DNA from: Caulobacteraceae bacterium
GTDB taxonomy: Bacteria; Pseudomonadota; Alphaproteobacteria; Caulobacterales; Caulobacteraceae
DNA: 35,315 bases
Assembly: GCA_947475415.1 (NCBI GenBank)
Contig: CANJLH010000030.1
Location: 1 to 35,315 of the forward strand
Direction: 5' to 3'
Both the position numbers and the translations under genes were made by a program. The notes beneath the pieces are model-generated. The model made no database searches and had not been told where the DNA came from. It worked only from the letters and a program-made list of their open reading frames with translations. This document shows positions 16,428-24,266 of this stretch, piece by piece. How positions within the stretch are numbered: the stretch's first letter is position 1; each line of letters starts with the position of its first letter.

Positions 16428-16685
16428 ATGAGTCTTTCCCTCGAAGACACCCTACTCGACCTGCTGGCCAAGGCCGCGCCCGGCAAGTCGGTGGCGCCGG
16501 AGGATGTGGCCAGAGCCCTTGATCCGGAAGCATGGCGGCGACATCTGTCACATGTTCGGAGTACGGCGGTAGGGCTTGCGCGGGCCGGACGGATCGTCAT
16601 CCTGCGCCACGGAAAGCCGGCCAATCCGGATCAATTCAAGGGCGTCTACCGGCTGCGCGCCGCCACCCAGGAGACACCACAATGA
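16428..16685 (+). CDS. DUF3253 family protein
   Basis: An 85-residue small protein of the DUF3253 family: ILxLLA-type N-terminus (LEDTLLDLLAKAAPGKSVAPEDVARAL), then AWRRHLSHVRSTAVGLARAGRIVILRHGKPANPDQFKGVYRLR. The fold looks like a winged-helix-type module (helix, helix, then a basic beta wing), but no function is established. It starts one base after the acyl-CoA dehydrogenase stop and overlaps the following GST gene by four bases (ATGA), so it belongs to that operon. Confidence 0.85.
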   Translation: MSLSLEDTLLDLLAKAAPGKSVAPEDVARALDPEAWRRHLSHVRSTAVGLARAGRIVILRHGKPANPDQFKGVYRLRAATQETPQ

Positions 16686-17320
16686 AACTGTTTGGCGCTT
16701 CGGGCTCACCCTACGTCCGCAAGACCCTGGCCTTCGCCGAGGAAAAGGGGATCGAGATGGAGCTGGTCGCCGCTGGCCTGGGCGGTGGGCCGCCGGAGTT
16801 CGCGCAAGCCAGCCCGTTTCGCAAGATGCCGGCGTTCCAGGACGGCGACTTCATGATTTCGGATTCGACCGCGATCATCACCTACCTGGACGCCATCAAG
16901 CCCGATCCGAACCTGATCCCCCTGGAGCCCAAGGCGCGGGCGCGAACCATCTGGTTTGAGGAGTTCGCCGACACCATCCTGATGGGCGCGGGCGGCAAGA
17001 TCTTTTTCAACCGTTTTGTTTCGCCCCGGCTGCTGGGCCGCCCCGGCGATGAGGCCGTCGCCGCCGCGGCCGAAAAGGACGAACTGCCTCCGATCCTCGC
17101 CTATCTGGAATCGGTGATCCCGGCCTCCGGCTGGCTGGTGGAGGACCGACTCACGCTGGCGGACCTGGCGGTGGTCAGCCCGATCGGCACCTTGATGCAC
17201 CTAGGCTGGCGGGTGGACCCGGCGACCTATCCCAAGGCGGCGGCATTTGTGGACAAGGTTCTCGGCCGGCCTTCCTACGCGCGCTGGATCGCGGCGGAAC
17301 GGGTCCAGTTCGGAACCTGA
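16682..17320 (+). CDS. Glutathione S-transferase family protein
   Basis: A 212-residue protein with an N-terminal thioredoxin-like domain. It begins MKLFGASGSPYVRKTLAFAEEKG, with FRKMPAFQDGDFMISDSTAIITYLD containing the cis-Pro and the glutathione-binding DS pair. The helical C-terminal domain contains LTLADLAVVSPI. Start at ATG within the ATGA overlap with the DUF3253 gene. An open frame beginning earlier (16532) lacks similarity before this point. Third member of the acyl-CoA dehydrogenase, DUF3253, GST transcript; substrate unknown. Confidence 0.92.
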   Translation: MKLFGASGSPYVRKTLAFAEEKGIEMELVAAGLGGGPPEFAQASPFRKMPAFQDGDFMISDSTAIITYLDAIKPDPNLIPLEPKARARTIWFEEFADTILMGAGGKIFFNRFVSPRLLGRPGDEAVAAAAEKDELPPILAYLESVIPASGWLVEDRLTLADLAVVSPIGTLMHLGWRVDPATYPKAAAFVDKVLGRPSYARWIAAERVQFGT

Positions 17321-17346
17321 CCGGCGCCCGCAGTGATGGCGGTTAC

Positions 17347-17931
17347 ATGAGCCTGGACGTCATCCTCGCAGAAATTCGCGCCTGCCGCGCCTGCGCCGGC
17401 CAACTGGCGCATGAGCCGCGACCGGTGGTGCGGGTGGCGGCGGAGACTCGACTGCTGATCTGCGGGCAGGCGCCCGGCCGGCGGGTGCATGAGAGCGGGT
17501 TCCCCTTCGACGATCCGTCCGGAGATCGGCTGCGCGGGTGGCTGGGGGTGGACCGAGAGACCTTTTACGGGCGCGCCGAAATCGGGGTGGCGGCGATGGC
17601 CTTCTGCTTTCCGGGCACGGACCCAAAGGGCGGCGATTATCCACCGCCGCCCCGCTGCGCGGCGCTTTGGCGGTCGCGGCTTATGGCCGAGTTGCCAGGT
17701 GTGGAGCTGACCCTTCTGGTGGGGTCCTACGCCCAGGCCTGGGCGCTTGGCGCCGGCGCCAAGTCTTCAATGACCGAGAGGGTGCGGGCCTGGCGAAGCT
17801 TTGTTCCCCGTATCCTGCCCCTGCCGCACCCCTCCTGGCGAAACACCGGCTGGTTGAAGCGAAATCCCTGGTTCGACACCGAGGTCGTCCCCTATCTTCG
17901 CGCCACGGTCGCCGCCCTGTTGAGTCCATGA
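17347..17931 (+). CDS. Uracil-DNA glycosylase-family protein with 4Fe-4S ligands
   Basis: A 194-residue protein of the UDG superfamily (family 4/5-like). Motif 1 is LLICGQAPGRRVHESG, where G-Q/E-A-P-G is the uracil-pocket loop, and motif 2 is LPLPHPSWRN with H161. Cysteines at 13, 16, 87 and 104 have the C-x2-C, ~70, C, ~16, C spacing of the cluster ligands in family 4/5 enzymes. The protein should remove uracil or deaminated bases from DNA, though the Gln in the first motif and the short length leave the exact specificity open. The start of the downstream gene overlaps its stop (ATGA). Confidence 0.85.
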   Translation: MSLDVILAEIRACRACAGQLAHEPRPVVRVAAETRLLICGQAPGRRVHESGFPFDDPSGDRLRGWLGVDRETFYGRAEIGVAAMAFCFPGTDPKGGDYPPPPRCAALWRSRLMAELPGVELTLLVGSYAQAWALGAGAKSSMTERVRAWRSFVPRILPLPHPSWRNTGWLKRNPWFDTEVVPYLRATVAALLSP

Positions 17932-18980
17932 AGCGTTTTCTCGTTCTTCTGTTCGCGCTGACGCTCGGCGCCTGCACGCCCATGGTGGTGCAGCAGGCCG
18001 GCGCGCCGGGCGTGGACTGGCAAGGACCGCGGCTTGAAGCCGATGCGGTGCTGAGCTTCGACGGCGCCCGGCTGGGCCTTAGCCACTGGGAGGCCGAGGG
18101 TGAGCCCTGGGCCGCGATCGTCGCCGTGCACGGTATGAACGACTACGCCAACGCCTTTCATTTCGCAGGTCCCGAATGGGCCAAGGCCGGAGTGGCCACC
18201 TACGCCTACGACCAGCGCGGCCATGGCCGTTCACCGCAACGAGGCGTCTGGGGCGGATCCCAACTCCTGACGGAAGACCTGCGAACGGTCACCGCGCTTG
18301 TGCGGGCGCGCCATCCGAAGGCGTTGATCGTCGTGTTGGGAGAAAGCCTAGGCGGCTCAGTGGCGCTGGACGCCTTCGCCTCGGATCGTCCGCCCCAGGC
18401 CGACCGGCTGGTGTTGCTTTCACCCGGGGTCTGGGGCTGGTCGAACCAGTCGCTGCCGAACAAGACACTGCTTTGGCTGGCGGCCCGTTTCACGGGTTCA
18501 AAGGTCTATGAGCCGCCGGATTGGCTGGCCCGGAAGGTTCATCCCACCGACAACCGCGACGAGCTGATTGCGATGGGCCGCGACCCGCTGATGATCTGGG
18601 GCTCACGGTCCGACACTCTCTTTGGCGTGGTCTCGGAGATGCAGCGGGGCTACAAGGCCGCTGGCAAGGCTGCGGCGCCCACGCTCTATCTCTATGGCGC
18701 CCACGACCAGATCATCCCGAAGAAGGCGGCGTTCAGGGCCGCGCAGCGGCTGAAGCCCCAGGACCGCAGCGCCTATTACCAGCAGGGCTGGCACCTGCTC
18801 ACCCGCGACAAGCAGCGTGCGGTGGTGATCGCCGACGTGCTGGCCTATCTGCGTGATCCCACTGGGCCGCTGCCCTCAGGCGCCGGCGCGATTCCCAGCG
18901 CGCCGGCGTCTCGCAAAAATCTTCGCACGGCCGCCGGAGCGGGCGCCTCATCACCTCAAATTAGCGGCGTAACACCATGA
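17928..18980 (+). CDS. Lipoprotein alpha/beta hydrolase (monoacylglycerol lipase/lysophospholipase-like)
   Basis: A 350-residue protein with a lipoprotein signal: MKRFLVLLFALTLGAC, lipobox LGAC with C16. The hydrolase core has AAIVAVHGMNDYANAF (oxyanion region), YDQRGHGRSP, the nucleophile elbow GESLGGSVAL, the acid at YGAHDQIIP and the histidine at GWHLLTRD. This matches the serine aquaesterase/monoglyceride lipase group. It probably sits on a membrane facing the periplasm. The last 45 residues are a Pro/Ala/Ser-rich tail. ATGA overlaps join it to the glycosylase gene before it and the dehydrogenase gene after it. Confidence 0.9.
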   Translation: MKRFLVLLFALTLGACTPMVVQQAGAPGVDWQGPRLEADAVLSFDGARLGLSHWEAEGEPWAAIVAVHGMNDYANAFHFAGPEWAKAGVATYAYDQRGHGRSPQRGVWGGSQLLTEDLRTVTALVRARHPKALIVVLGESLGGSVALDAFASDRPPQADRLVLLSPGVWGWSNQSLPNKTLLWLAARFTGSKVYEPPDWLARKVHPTDNRDELIAMGRDPLMIWGSRSDTLFGVVSEMQRGYKAAGKAAAPTLYLYGAHDQIIPKKAAFRAAQRLKPQDRSAYYQQGWHLLTRDKQRAVVIADVLAYLRDPTGPLPSGAGAIPSAPASRKNLRTAAGAGASSPQISGVTP

Positions 18981-20047
18981 CGTTGTTCGATTCTCCGGCC
19001 TTCGAGGCCCATGAGGAGGTGCATGCCTTCCACGACGCCAAGAGTGGACTCAAGTGCCTGATCGCGGTGCATTCCACGGCGCTGGGTCCGTCGGCGGGCG
19101 GGTGCCGGATGTGGGACTATCCCACCGCCGAGGACGCGCTCACCGACGCGCTCAGGCTGTCACGCGCCATGTCCTACAAGAACGCAATGGCCGACATCGC
19201 GCTGGGCGGCGGCAAGGCGGTGATCCTGGGCGATTCCCGCACCGCCAAGACGCCGGCTCTGTTCGAGGCCCTGGGCCGGGCTGTGGAGTCGCTGAGCGGC
19301 CGCTACTGGGCCGCCGAGGATGTGGGGATTTCGCCATCCGACCTCGCCTATGCCCATAAGCACAGCCGCTACATCGCCGGGCTTGATGGACATCCGGCGG
19401 CGTCGGGCGACCCCAGCCCGGTGACGGCGGACGGAGTCTTCCGCGGCATCCGCCTGTGCGTGCGCCGGGCGCTAGAACGGGAACTGGACGGGGTGACCGT
19501 GGCCATCCAGGGGGTGGGTCATGTGGGCGCCTATCTGGCCGACCGGCTGCATGCGGCCGGCGCTAAACTGGTGATCTGCGACGTCAACGCCGAGGCCGCC
19601 GCCGAGGTCGCCGCCCGCACCGGCGCCAAGGTGGTGGCGCCTGGCGCCATCTTTGACGCCGAAGCTGACGTCTTCGCCCCCTGCGCCCTGGGCGGCGCCA
19701 TAAACGCCGAGACCCTGCCCAGGCTGAAGCCGCGGATTATCGCCGGCGGCGCCAACAACCAGTTGGCGACGCCGGAAATCGGCCGGGCCGTTTTCGACGA
19801 CGGAATCCTGTACGCGCCCGACTATGTCATCAATGGGGGCGGCATCATCAACGTGGCCGGCGAAATTCGCGCCCTGGATCGGAATGAAGGCTTCGACCCC
19901 GCCTGGGTAGAGTCGAAGGTGGCGCGCATGATCGAGACCCTGGAAGAAGTCCTCGACCGCGCCATCTCCGAATCCCGCCCCACCCACGAGATCGCCAACC
20001 GCATCGCCCAGGGCCGCATCGCCGCGGCGGAGGCGGCGCGAGGGTAG
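18977..20047 (+). CDS. Leucine/valine dehydrogenase-like amino-acid dehydrogenase
   Basis: A 356-residue enzyme of the Glu/Leu/Phe/Val dehydrogenase family, the length of leucine dehydrogenase (about 350-365), not of glutamate dehydrogenase (410-450). The catalytic glycine-rich segment MADIALGGGKAVI contains K80, with K68 in SYKNA. These match the lysine pair of leucine dehydrogenases. The Rossmann motif GVGHVGAYLADRL and the NAD-side aspartate in VICDVNAEAA suggest NAD use. The C-terminal DYVINGGGIINVAGEI is family-typical. It would deaminate branched-chain amino acids to 2-oxo acids. Start ATG overlaps the upstream stop (ATGA). Confidence 0.92.
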   Translation: MTLFDSPAFEAHEEVHAFHDAKSGLKCLIAVHSTALGPSAGGCRMWDYPTAEDALTDALRLSRAMSYKNAMADIALGGGKAVILGDSRTAKTPALFEALGRAVESLSGRYWAAEDVGISPSDLAYAHKHSRYIAGLDGHPAASGDPSPVTADGVFRGIRLCVRRALERELDGVTVAIQGVGHVGAYLADRLHAAGAKLVICDVNAEAAAEVAARTGAKVVAPGAIFDAEADVFAPCALGGAINAETLPRLKPRIIAGGANNQLATPEIGRAVFDDGILYAPDYVINGGGIINVAGEIRALDRNEGFDPAWVESKVARMIETLEEVLDRAISESRPTHEIANRIAQGRIAAAEAARG

Positions 20048-20055
20048 GGGGATGA

Positions 20056-20508
20056 ATGTCAGTTCGGTCAGAAGCCCTTGGAGGCTGCCAGTGCGGAAGC
20101 GTTCGATACGAGATCGTAGGCCGGCTCGCCCGCGCCTACGCTTGCCACTGCCGCGATTGTCAGAAGCAGAGCGCCAGCGCATTTTCCATTTCGATACCCG
20201 TGCCGCGCAAAAATCTCCAACTACTGGGTCCTCTGGCGTCCTTTGATAAGCGCAGCGACAGCGGCGCGATGACGACGTGCTTCTTTTGCGCTACCTGCGG
20301 CACCCGTATCTTCCACGTCTCCAGCCGGTCGCCACAGGTGGCGACGCTCAAGGCGGGAACCTTGGACGACGCTTCGGGCATAAGCCCGGTGAGTCACCTC
20401 TGGGTCAGCCGCAAACAGACTTGGGTGCAACTTGATCCCGCCGTCCCCGCTTTTGCGGAACAACCCCCTGACCTTGCATCCTGGCGTCAGACGTTATTCG
20501 ACCTGTGA
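20056..20508 (+). CDS. GFA-family (glutathione-dependent formaldehyde-activating/CENP-V-like) protein
   Basis: A 150-residue zinc-binding protein. Cysteines fall in the family pattern: GGCQCG (C11, C13), CHCRDC (C30, C32, C35) and CFFCATCG (C75, C78, C81). These ligate two zincs. Family members were named after a glutathione-formaldehyde adduct-forming enzyme, but most have no proven reaction. Start at the second of two nearby ATGs (20056), which gives the frame carrying the cysteine motifs. It follows the dehydrogenase gene by 8 bases. Confidence 0.9.
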   Translation: MSVRSEALGGCQCGSVRYEIVGRLARAYACHCRDCQKQSASAFSISIPVPRKNLQLLGPLASFDKRSDSGAMTTCFFCATCGTRIFHVSSRSPQVATLKAGTLDDASGISPVSHLWVSRKQTWVQLDPAVPAFAEQPPDLASWRQTLFDL

Positions 20509-20571
20509 GTGGATTGGCAGGCTCCGGCATCCAACCCTTGCTGTTACACGTGGTCTGGGAGGACCAATGAC

Positions 20572-21387
20572 ATGTGGTTTGAAAGCAATTCCGAACACCC
20601 GCTCACGGCGTTGATCACCGGCGGCTCCGTCGGCCTGGGGCTGGCTATGGCGCGTGACCTGGCCAGCGCCGGGTGGCGTGTGTTCATCTGCGCGCGCACC
20701 GAGGCCGACCTCAAGGCGGCCGTGGAGCATGAGCCGCGGCTGACCGCGATCCATGCGGACGTGACCTCGGAGGCCGACAGGACGCGGATGTTCGCCGAGA
20801 TCGCCAGGCAAACCGGCGGCCGACCGCTGGATTGCCTGATCAACAACGCCGCCATCGTGCAGGCCCACGACTATCAGAACCCCTTCACCCTGAAGGCGGA
20901 CCGGGCGCGCCTGGAAATTGAGATCAATTTGGCTGCGCCCATCGAGATGATCCGCCTCTATCTGGCCCGCCGCCAGGACGCGCCACAGACCAAGGCCGCG
21001 ATCGTGAATGTGGGCACGCCCGGCGCTTTGTTCCCGCTGGATGCCAACCTGTTGTACAGCGCCACCAAGTCCGGCCTGCACATGTTCACTCTGGGGCTTC
21101 GACGGCATCTGGCCGGGAGCGTGGTCAAAGTCATCGAGGTGTTTCCGCCGGCGCTGGACACCGGCCTCGCCCGGCAGCTGGACGTGGCCAGCCAGGCCGC
21201 CAATGGCCCGGACGTGATCGCGGCGGTGGCGCGCGAGACGGTGGCGGGGATACTGGACGGGGTCGAGATCATCCGGCCGCATGCGGAAGCCCGCCAGATC
21301 TGCGCGGCCTTCCCCGATCCGGATCCTGCGTTCGTTGAACAGATCAATGCGGGCGTGAAACGCCGGGCGGGTTGGGACAGCGAATAG
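20572..21387 (+). CDS. SDR-family oxidoreductase (DltE-like)
   Basis: A 271-residue short-chain dehydrogenase. The nucleotide-binding motif TGGSVGLG lies at about residues 16-23, NNAA at about 91-94, and the catalytic YSATK gives Y162 and K166. The residue 13 before the tyrosine, usually serine, is threonine here (NVGTPG, T149). Other features resemble the DltE-type SDR group. Start at MWFESNSEHP, preceded by GGGAGGA 8 bases upstream; the frame is open back to 20509, but that stretch lacks a ribosome-binding site and similarity. The substrate is unknown. It is convergent with the MFS gene. Confidence 0.9.
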   Translation: MWFESNSEHPLTALITGGSVGLGLAMARDLASAGWRVFICARTEADLKAAVEHEPRLTAIHADVTSEADRTRMFAEIARQTGGRPLDCLINNAAIVQAHDYQNPFTLKADRARLEIEINLAAPIEMIRLYLARRQDAPQTKAAIVNVGTPGALFPLDANLLYSATKSGLHMFTLGLRRHLAGSVVKVIEVFPPALDTGLARQLDVASQAANGPDVIAAVARETVAGILDGVEIIRPHAEARQICAAFPDPDPAFVEQINAGVKRRAGWDSE

Positions 21388-21395
21388 GCGTAATA

Positions 21396-22721
21396 TCAGA
21401 CCGCGCTCGCCCGTCGCCCCCTCGGGTCCTTCACGGCGATCAGCATCAGGATGAACGCCGCGGCCAGGAATCCGATGGAAAGGCCGAATACCATCTGAAA
21501 TCCCAACATGTCGGCCAGCACCCCGCCCACCAGAGGGCTGGCGGCGGCGGCGATGTTCTCGGCGGTGGCGGACAGGGCCAGCCGCATGGGCATCTCCTCG
21601 CGGGAGCCGAATTCCAGCACCATTGTGTTGGCGGCCATCATATAGGCTGAACCTCCAGCGCCGAGCCCGGCGAACGCCAGGAAGATGAAGGGCATGGCGT
21701 GCAAGGTCATCAGCACCGCCGTAGCGCCGATCCACAGGATGAAGGCGATCAGCGCTACGCGCCGATAGCCGGCCTTGTCGCCCATGTAACCCCAGACCAG
21801 GTTCGACAATGTATCAGCCAGCAGGAAGGCCACAGTGAGAAGGCCAATCTGGCTACCGGAGAGCTGAGTCCGTTGTCCTACGTAGATGATGTAGAAGGGC
21901 GTCGCGATGCGGCTGGAGGTGGCCAACATCTGTACGATCAGGAACCGGGCATAGTCGGGATCGGATCGAAGCAAGGCGGGAAAGTCGGTCACCCGGTCAC
22001 GGAGCCGGGATTTTTGCCGCAGGACCGGTGGTTCGGGCTCGCGCAGCAGGATCGCCACGGCGCTGATGCCTAGGCTGGTGAGCACGAAGGCGGCGATGAA
22101 GGTGAGTCCATAACCATGGCCGAACAGGTCAGGCTCGATCAGATATTTGCCCGCCAGGTAAGCCATACCGGCGGCGATCAGGCCGCCGGAAACGTTGCGC
22201 CAGGCTTGCAACCGGCCGCGGCGGTTCATGGGGATGACCTTGGCCATCAGGAACGAGAAGATCACCCGCTGGATACCCATGAAGACCCCGAAGGTGAACA
22301 TCATGGCGATCAGCCCGATCACCAGGGCGTGGCCCTTCAAGAACCATCCGGCCAGCCCCATCCCGAGAATCGCCAGTCGTCCGGCCCCGCCCGCCCACAT
22401 GGCCAGGGGCATCACCTTGGGTCGATGTTCGATGTGGGTGGCGCCGAAGATCGGCGTTAGCACCCCGCCGATGGTCTGCAACGCCAGGCCCAGGCCCACC
22501 ACCGAACTTGATCCGGAGATCATGTGCAGATAGGCGGGCAGGAACGTGGGGGCGTTGACCAGGCGAAAGCCAGTCATGCCCAGCATGCCATGCAGGTAAT
22601 TGCCCAGGTAATTGCGCTTCAGATTGTCCCAGACGAACTTTTCATATGCGGCCTCCCGCACTTCGAGGCTTTGGTCCGCCGTGCCTTTCCCGGACTCCGC
22701 CTCAGCGTCCAATGACCCCAC
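21396..22721 (-). CDS. MFS transporter
   Basis: A 441-residue inner-membrane carrier with about 12 hydrophobic helices in two halves. A hydrophilic N-terminal tail of about 30 residues precedes the first helix, and the mid-protein loop (LREPEPPVLRQKSRLRDRVTDFPALL) separates the halves. The GDKAGYRRVAL loop between helices of the second half resembles the conserved MFS loop motif. No substrate can be assigned. It is convergent with the SDR gene and divergent from the DUF4130 genes. Confidence 0.9.
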   Translation of the reverse strand: MGSLDAEAESGKGTADQSLEVREAAYEKFVWDNLKRNYLGNYLHGMLGMTGFRLVNAPTFLPAYLHMISGSSSVVGLGLALQTIGGVLTPIFGATHIEHRPKVMPLAMWAGGAGRLAILGMGLAGWFLKGHALVIGLIAMMFTFGVFMGIQRVIFSFLMAKVIPMNRRGRLQAWRNVSGGLIAAGMAYLAGKYLIEPDLFGHGYGLTFIAAFVLTSLGISAVAILLREPEPPVLRQKSRLRDRVTDFPALLRSDPDYARFLIVQMLATSSRIATPFYIIYVGQRTQLSGSQIGLLTVAFLLADTLSNLVWGYMGDKAGYRRVALIAFILWIGATAVLMTLHAMPFIFLAFAGLGAGGSAYMMAANTMVLEFGSREEMPMRLALSATAENIAAAASPLVGGVLADMLGFQMVFGLSIGFLAAAFILMLIAVKDPRGRRASAV

Positions 22722-22864
22722 CCGGGCGCCGGCCTTCCAGCCGCAGCGACCCGCCCCTCATCAATATCAAATGCTCGATGGAAGCTCGTACAGAACCCGG
22801 CCGCCAAGGGGAAGCGGCGGAGGAAAAGCTCGACAGAACAAAAGAAGAACTTTACAAGGACTTT

Positions 22865-23137
22865 ATGGAAATCGCACGGTTGGCCTCGGAGGCGGATCTG
22901 GCCGGATGGCGCGAGGCCGCGCGCCAGCTGCGTGGGGCGGGCGTGCCGCCGGATGAGGTGATCTGGACGGTCGACCCAGACGCTGTGTGGGGTGCGATTT
23001 TAGCGGGCGCAACAGAGGCCTTCACAGTTCCGCGCCACTTCATGGACCTCGCGGCCGACGTGATCCTGCACCGTTCCGCCGAGCGGTTCGCGCTGCTCTA
23101 CCGGCTGATCTGGCGGATGGGGCGTGAGCAGGGGTGA
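22865..23137 (+). CDS. DUF4130 protein, N-terminal part (split or frameshifted gene)
   Basis: Ninety residues matching the first part of the DUF4130/TIGR03915 'DNA metabolism protein' family: LASEADLAGWREAARQLRGAGVPPDEVIW, FTVPRHFMDLAADVILHRSAERFALLYRLIWRM. The family is often linked to DNA repair and, in some bacteria, fused to UdgX-type uracil-DNA glycosylases. I choose the ATG at 22865 (AAGGA 4 bases upstream) because it matches where family members begin; the frame is open further upstream, and an ATG at 22778 is possible. The stop at 23135-23137 falls in mid-domain. The rest of the domain continues in the -1 frame from 23134, next to a run of four G. Confidence 0.75.
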   Translation: MEIARLASEADLAGWREAARQLRGAGVPPDEVIWTVDPDAVWGAILAGATEAFTVPRHFMDLAADVILHRSAERFALLYRLIWRMGREQG

Positions 23138-23583
23138 TGCGGCTCGGCGCCGATCCGGACGTGGCCAAGGCCCGTGAATTCGCTGAAGCCGTGCGTCGGG
23201 CCACGCAAAAAATGAAATCCTTCATCCAGTTCAAGCTTATCGCTGGAGCGCTGGTGGAGACTAGCGTGGCCTGGTTTGAGCCCGCGCATCGGGTGACGGA
23301 ACTGGCCGCGCAGTTTTTCGTGCGCCGGTTTGCGGCGAGGAGATTTTCGATCCTGACACCGGACGTCTGCGCTCATTGGAATGGTGTCTCGCTGGTGTTC
23401 ACCGCCGGATGCGACCCTGCCGATACGCCGGGCGCGGCTGAGCTTGACGTTTTCTGGCAGTCACGGTTCGCCGAGGTATTTGAATCCTCGCCCTCGGGAG
23501 ACCGCAGGACGATGCGCGCCGCCCAGCGACTCGCCCGGGACGGAAGCTATGACGAACTTGCGGCGGGCGTGCTGAGAAGATGA
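23134..23583 (+). CDS. DUF4130 protein, C-terminal part (split or frameshifted gene)
   Basis: 149 residues beginning with GTG overlapping the previous stop (GTGA). The sequence continues the DUF4130 domain without a gap: DPDVAKAREFAEAVRRATQKMKSFIQFK, VAWFEPAHRVTELAAQFFVRRFAARRFSILTPDVCAHWNG, then LDVFWQSRFAEVFESSP. The two parts together give about 239 residues, a typical full-length stand-alone member. Options are a true frameshift mutation, a sequencing error in the GGGG run, -1 programmed frameshifting, or a natural two-polypeptide version with coupled translation. Codon use looks normal on both sides, so any break is recent. Confidence 0.75.
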   Translation: MMRLGADPDVAKAREFAEAVRRATQKMKSFIQFKLIAGALVETSVAWFEPAHRVTELAAQFFVRRFAARRFSILTPDVCAHWNGVSLVFTAGCDPADTPGAAELDVFWQSRFAEVFESSPSGDRRTMRAAQRLARDGSYDELAAGVLRR

Positions 23584-23603
23584 CGTCGTCGCCGATCCTC
23601 GCT

Positions 23604-24266
23604 TCAGGCTAGAAATCCGGCCTCGGCGAAGTCCAGCATGCGCTCCAACAGGCTCGCGGTGTCGTCCTCGCGCGTCAAGCCGCCCGAGAGCGTGTTCAGC
23701 CGGTCAAACTCGGCGAAGCGGTTGTTGTGCAGCATGCCCAGGGCGAAGTGGATCCGCCAATAGACCACCTCCGGCGCCAGATCCGGTCTGGTGGCCAGCA
23801 GGGATTCTGCAAAGCGCTCAAGGTGTGAGACATCGCTCTGCAGGGCCTCGCGCATCGCCTCGGTGCCCTCCGATCGCGCGCGGATGATGAACTGCATGGC
23901 GATGCGCCGTTCGTGGTCGGGCGCCGTCCAGGCCACCGGCGGGGCGAACAGGGCGCGCAGGATCTCACGCACCGGAGGGCGGCCCGCGAAACGCTCATTG
24001 GCCGCGTGCAATTGCCGAGCCCGCTCACGGTTCAGCTCGGCGGTGCGCCGGCGGAATATCTCGTAGAGAAGGGCGTCCTTGGATCCGAAGTGATAGTTGA
24101 CCGAGGCCAAATTCACGTCTGCCGCCGCGGTTATGTCGCGCACCGACACCTTCTGGAATCCATGCAGGGCGAATAGTTGTTCGGCCACGGCGAACACGGC
24201 CGCCTTGGTGGCGGCCTGTGCTTCTTCCGCCTCAGGTGCGTCCAGACCCGGCGGGACCGTGATCAG
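23604..24266 (-). CDS. TetR/AcrR-family transcriptional regulator
   Basis: About 220 residues. The N-terminal helix-turn-helix is ALHGFQKVSVRDITAAADVNLASVNYHFGSKDALLYEIF, highly typical of TetR. The C-terminal ligand domain resembles the TetR_C group with APPVAWTAPDHERRIAMQFIIRARSEGTEAM. No ATG exists near the expected start. A CTG overlapping the VWA gene stop (24266, with AAGGAG 8 bases upstream) would give a full N-terminal helix. A GTG at 24197 would give a shorter protein trimmed into helix 1, and an ATG at 24371 lies deep within the VWA gene. I use the CTG as the boundary. Target genes and ligand are unknown. Confidence 0.85.
   Translation of the reverse strand: MITVPPGLDAPEAEEAQAATKAAVFAVAEQLFALHGFQKVSVRDITAAADVNLASVNYHFGSKDALLYEIFRRRTAELNRERARQLHAANERFAGRPPVREILRALFAPPVAWTAPDHERRIAMQFIIRARSEGTEAMREALQSDVSHLERFAESLLATRPDLAPEVVYWRIHFALGMLHNNRFAEFDRLNTLSGGLTREDDTASLLERMLDFAEAGFLA

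Noticed and set aside
20494..21735. 413-residue open frame on the minus strand across the SDR gene
   Set aside because: Low-complexity Arg/Gly/His composition, overlaps a clear SDR and part of the MFS gene, no ribosome-binding site or motif.
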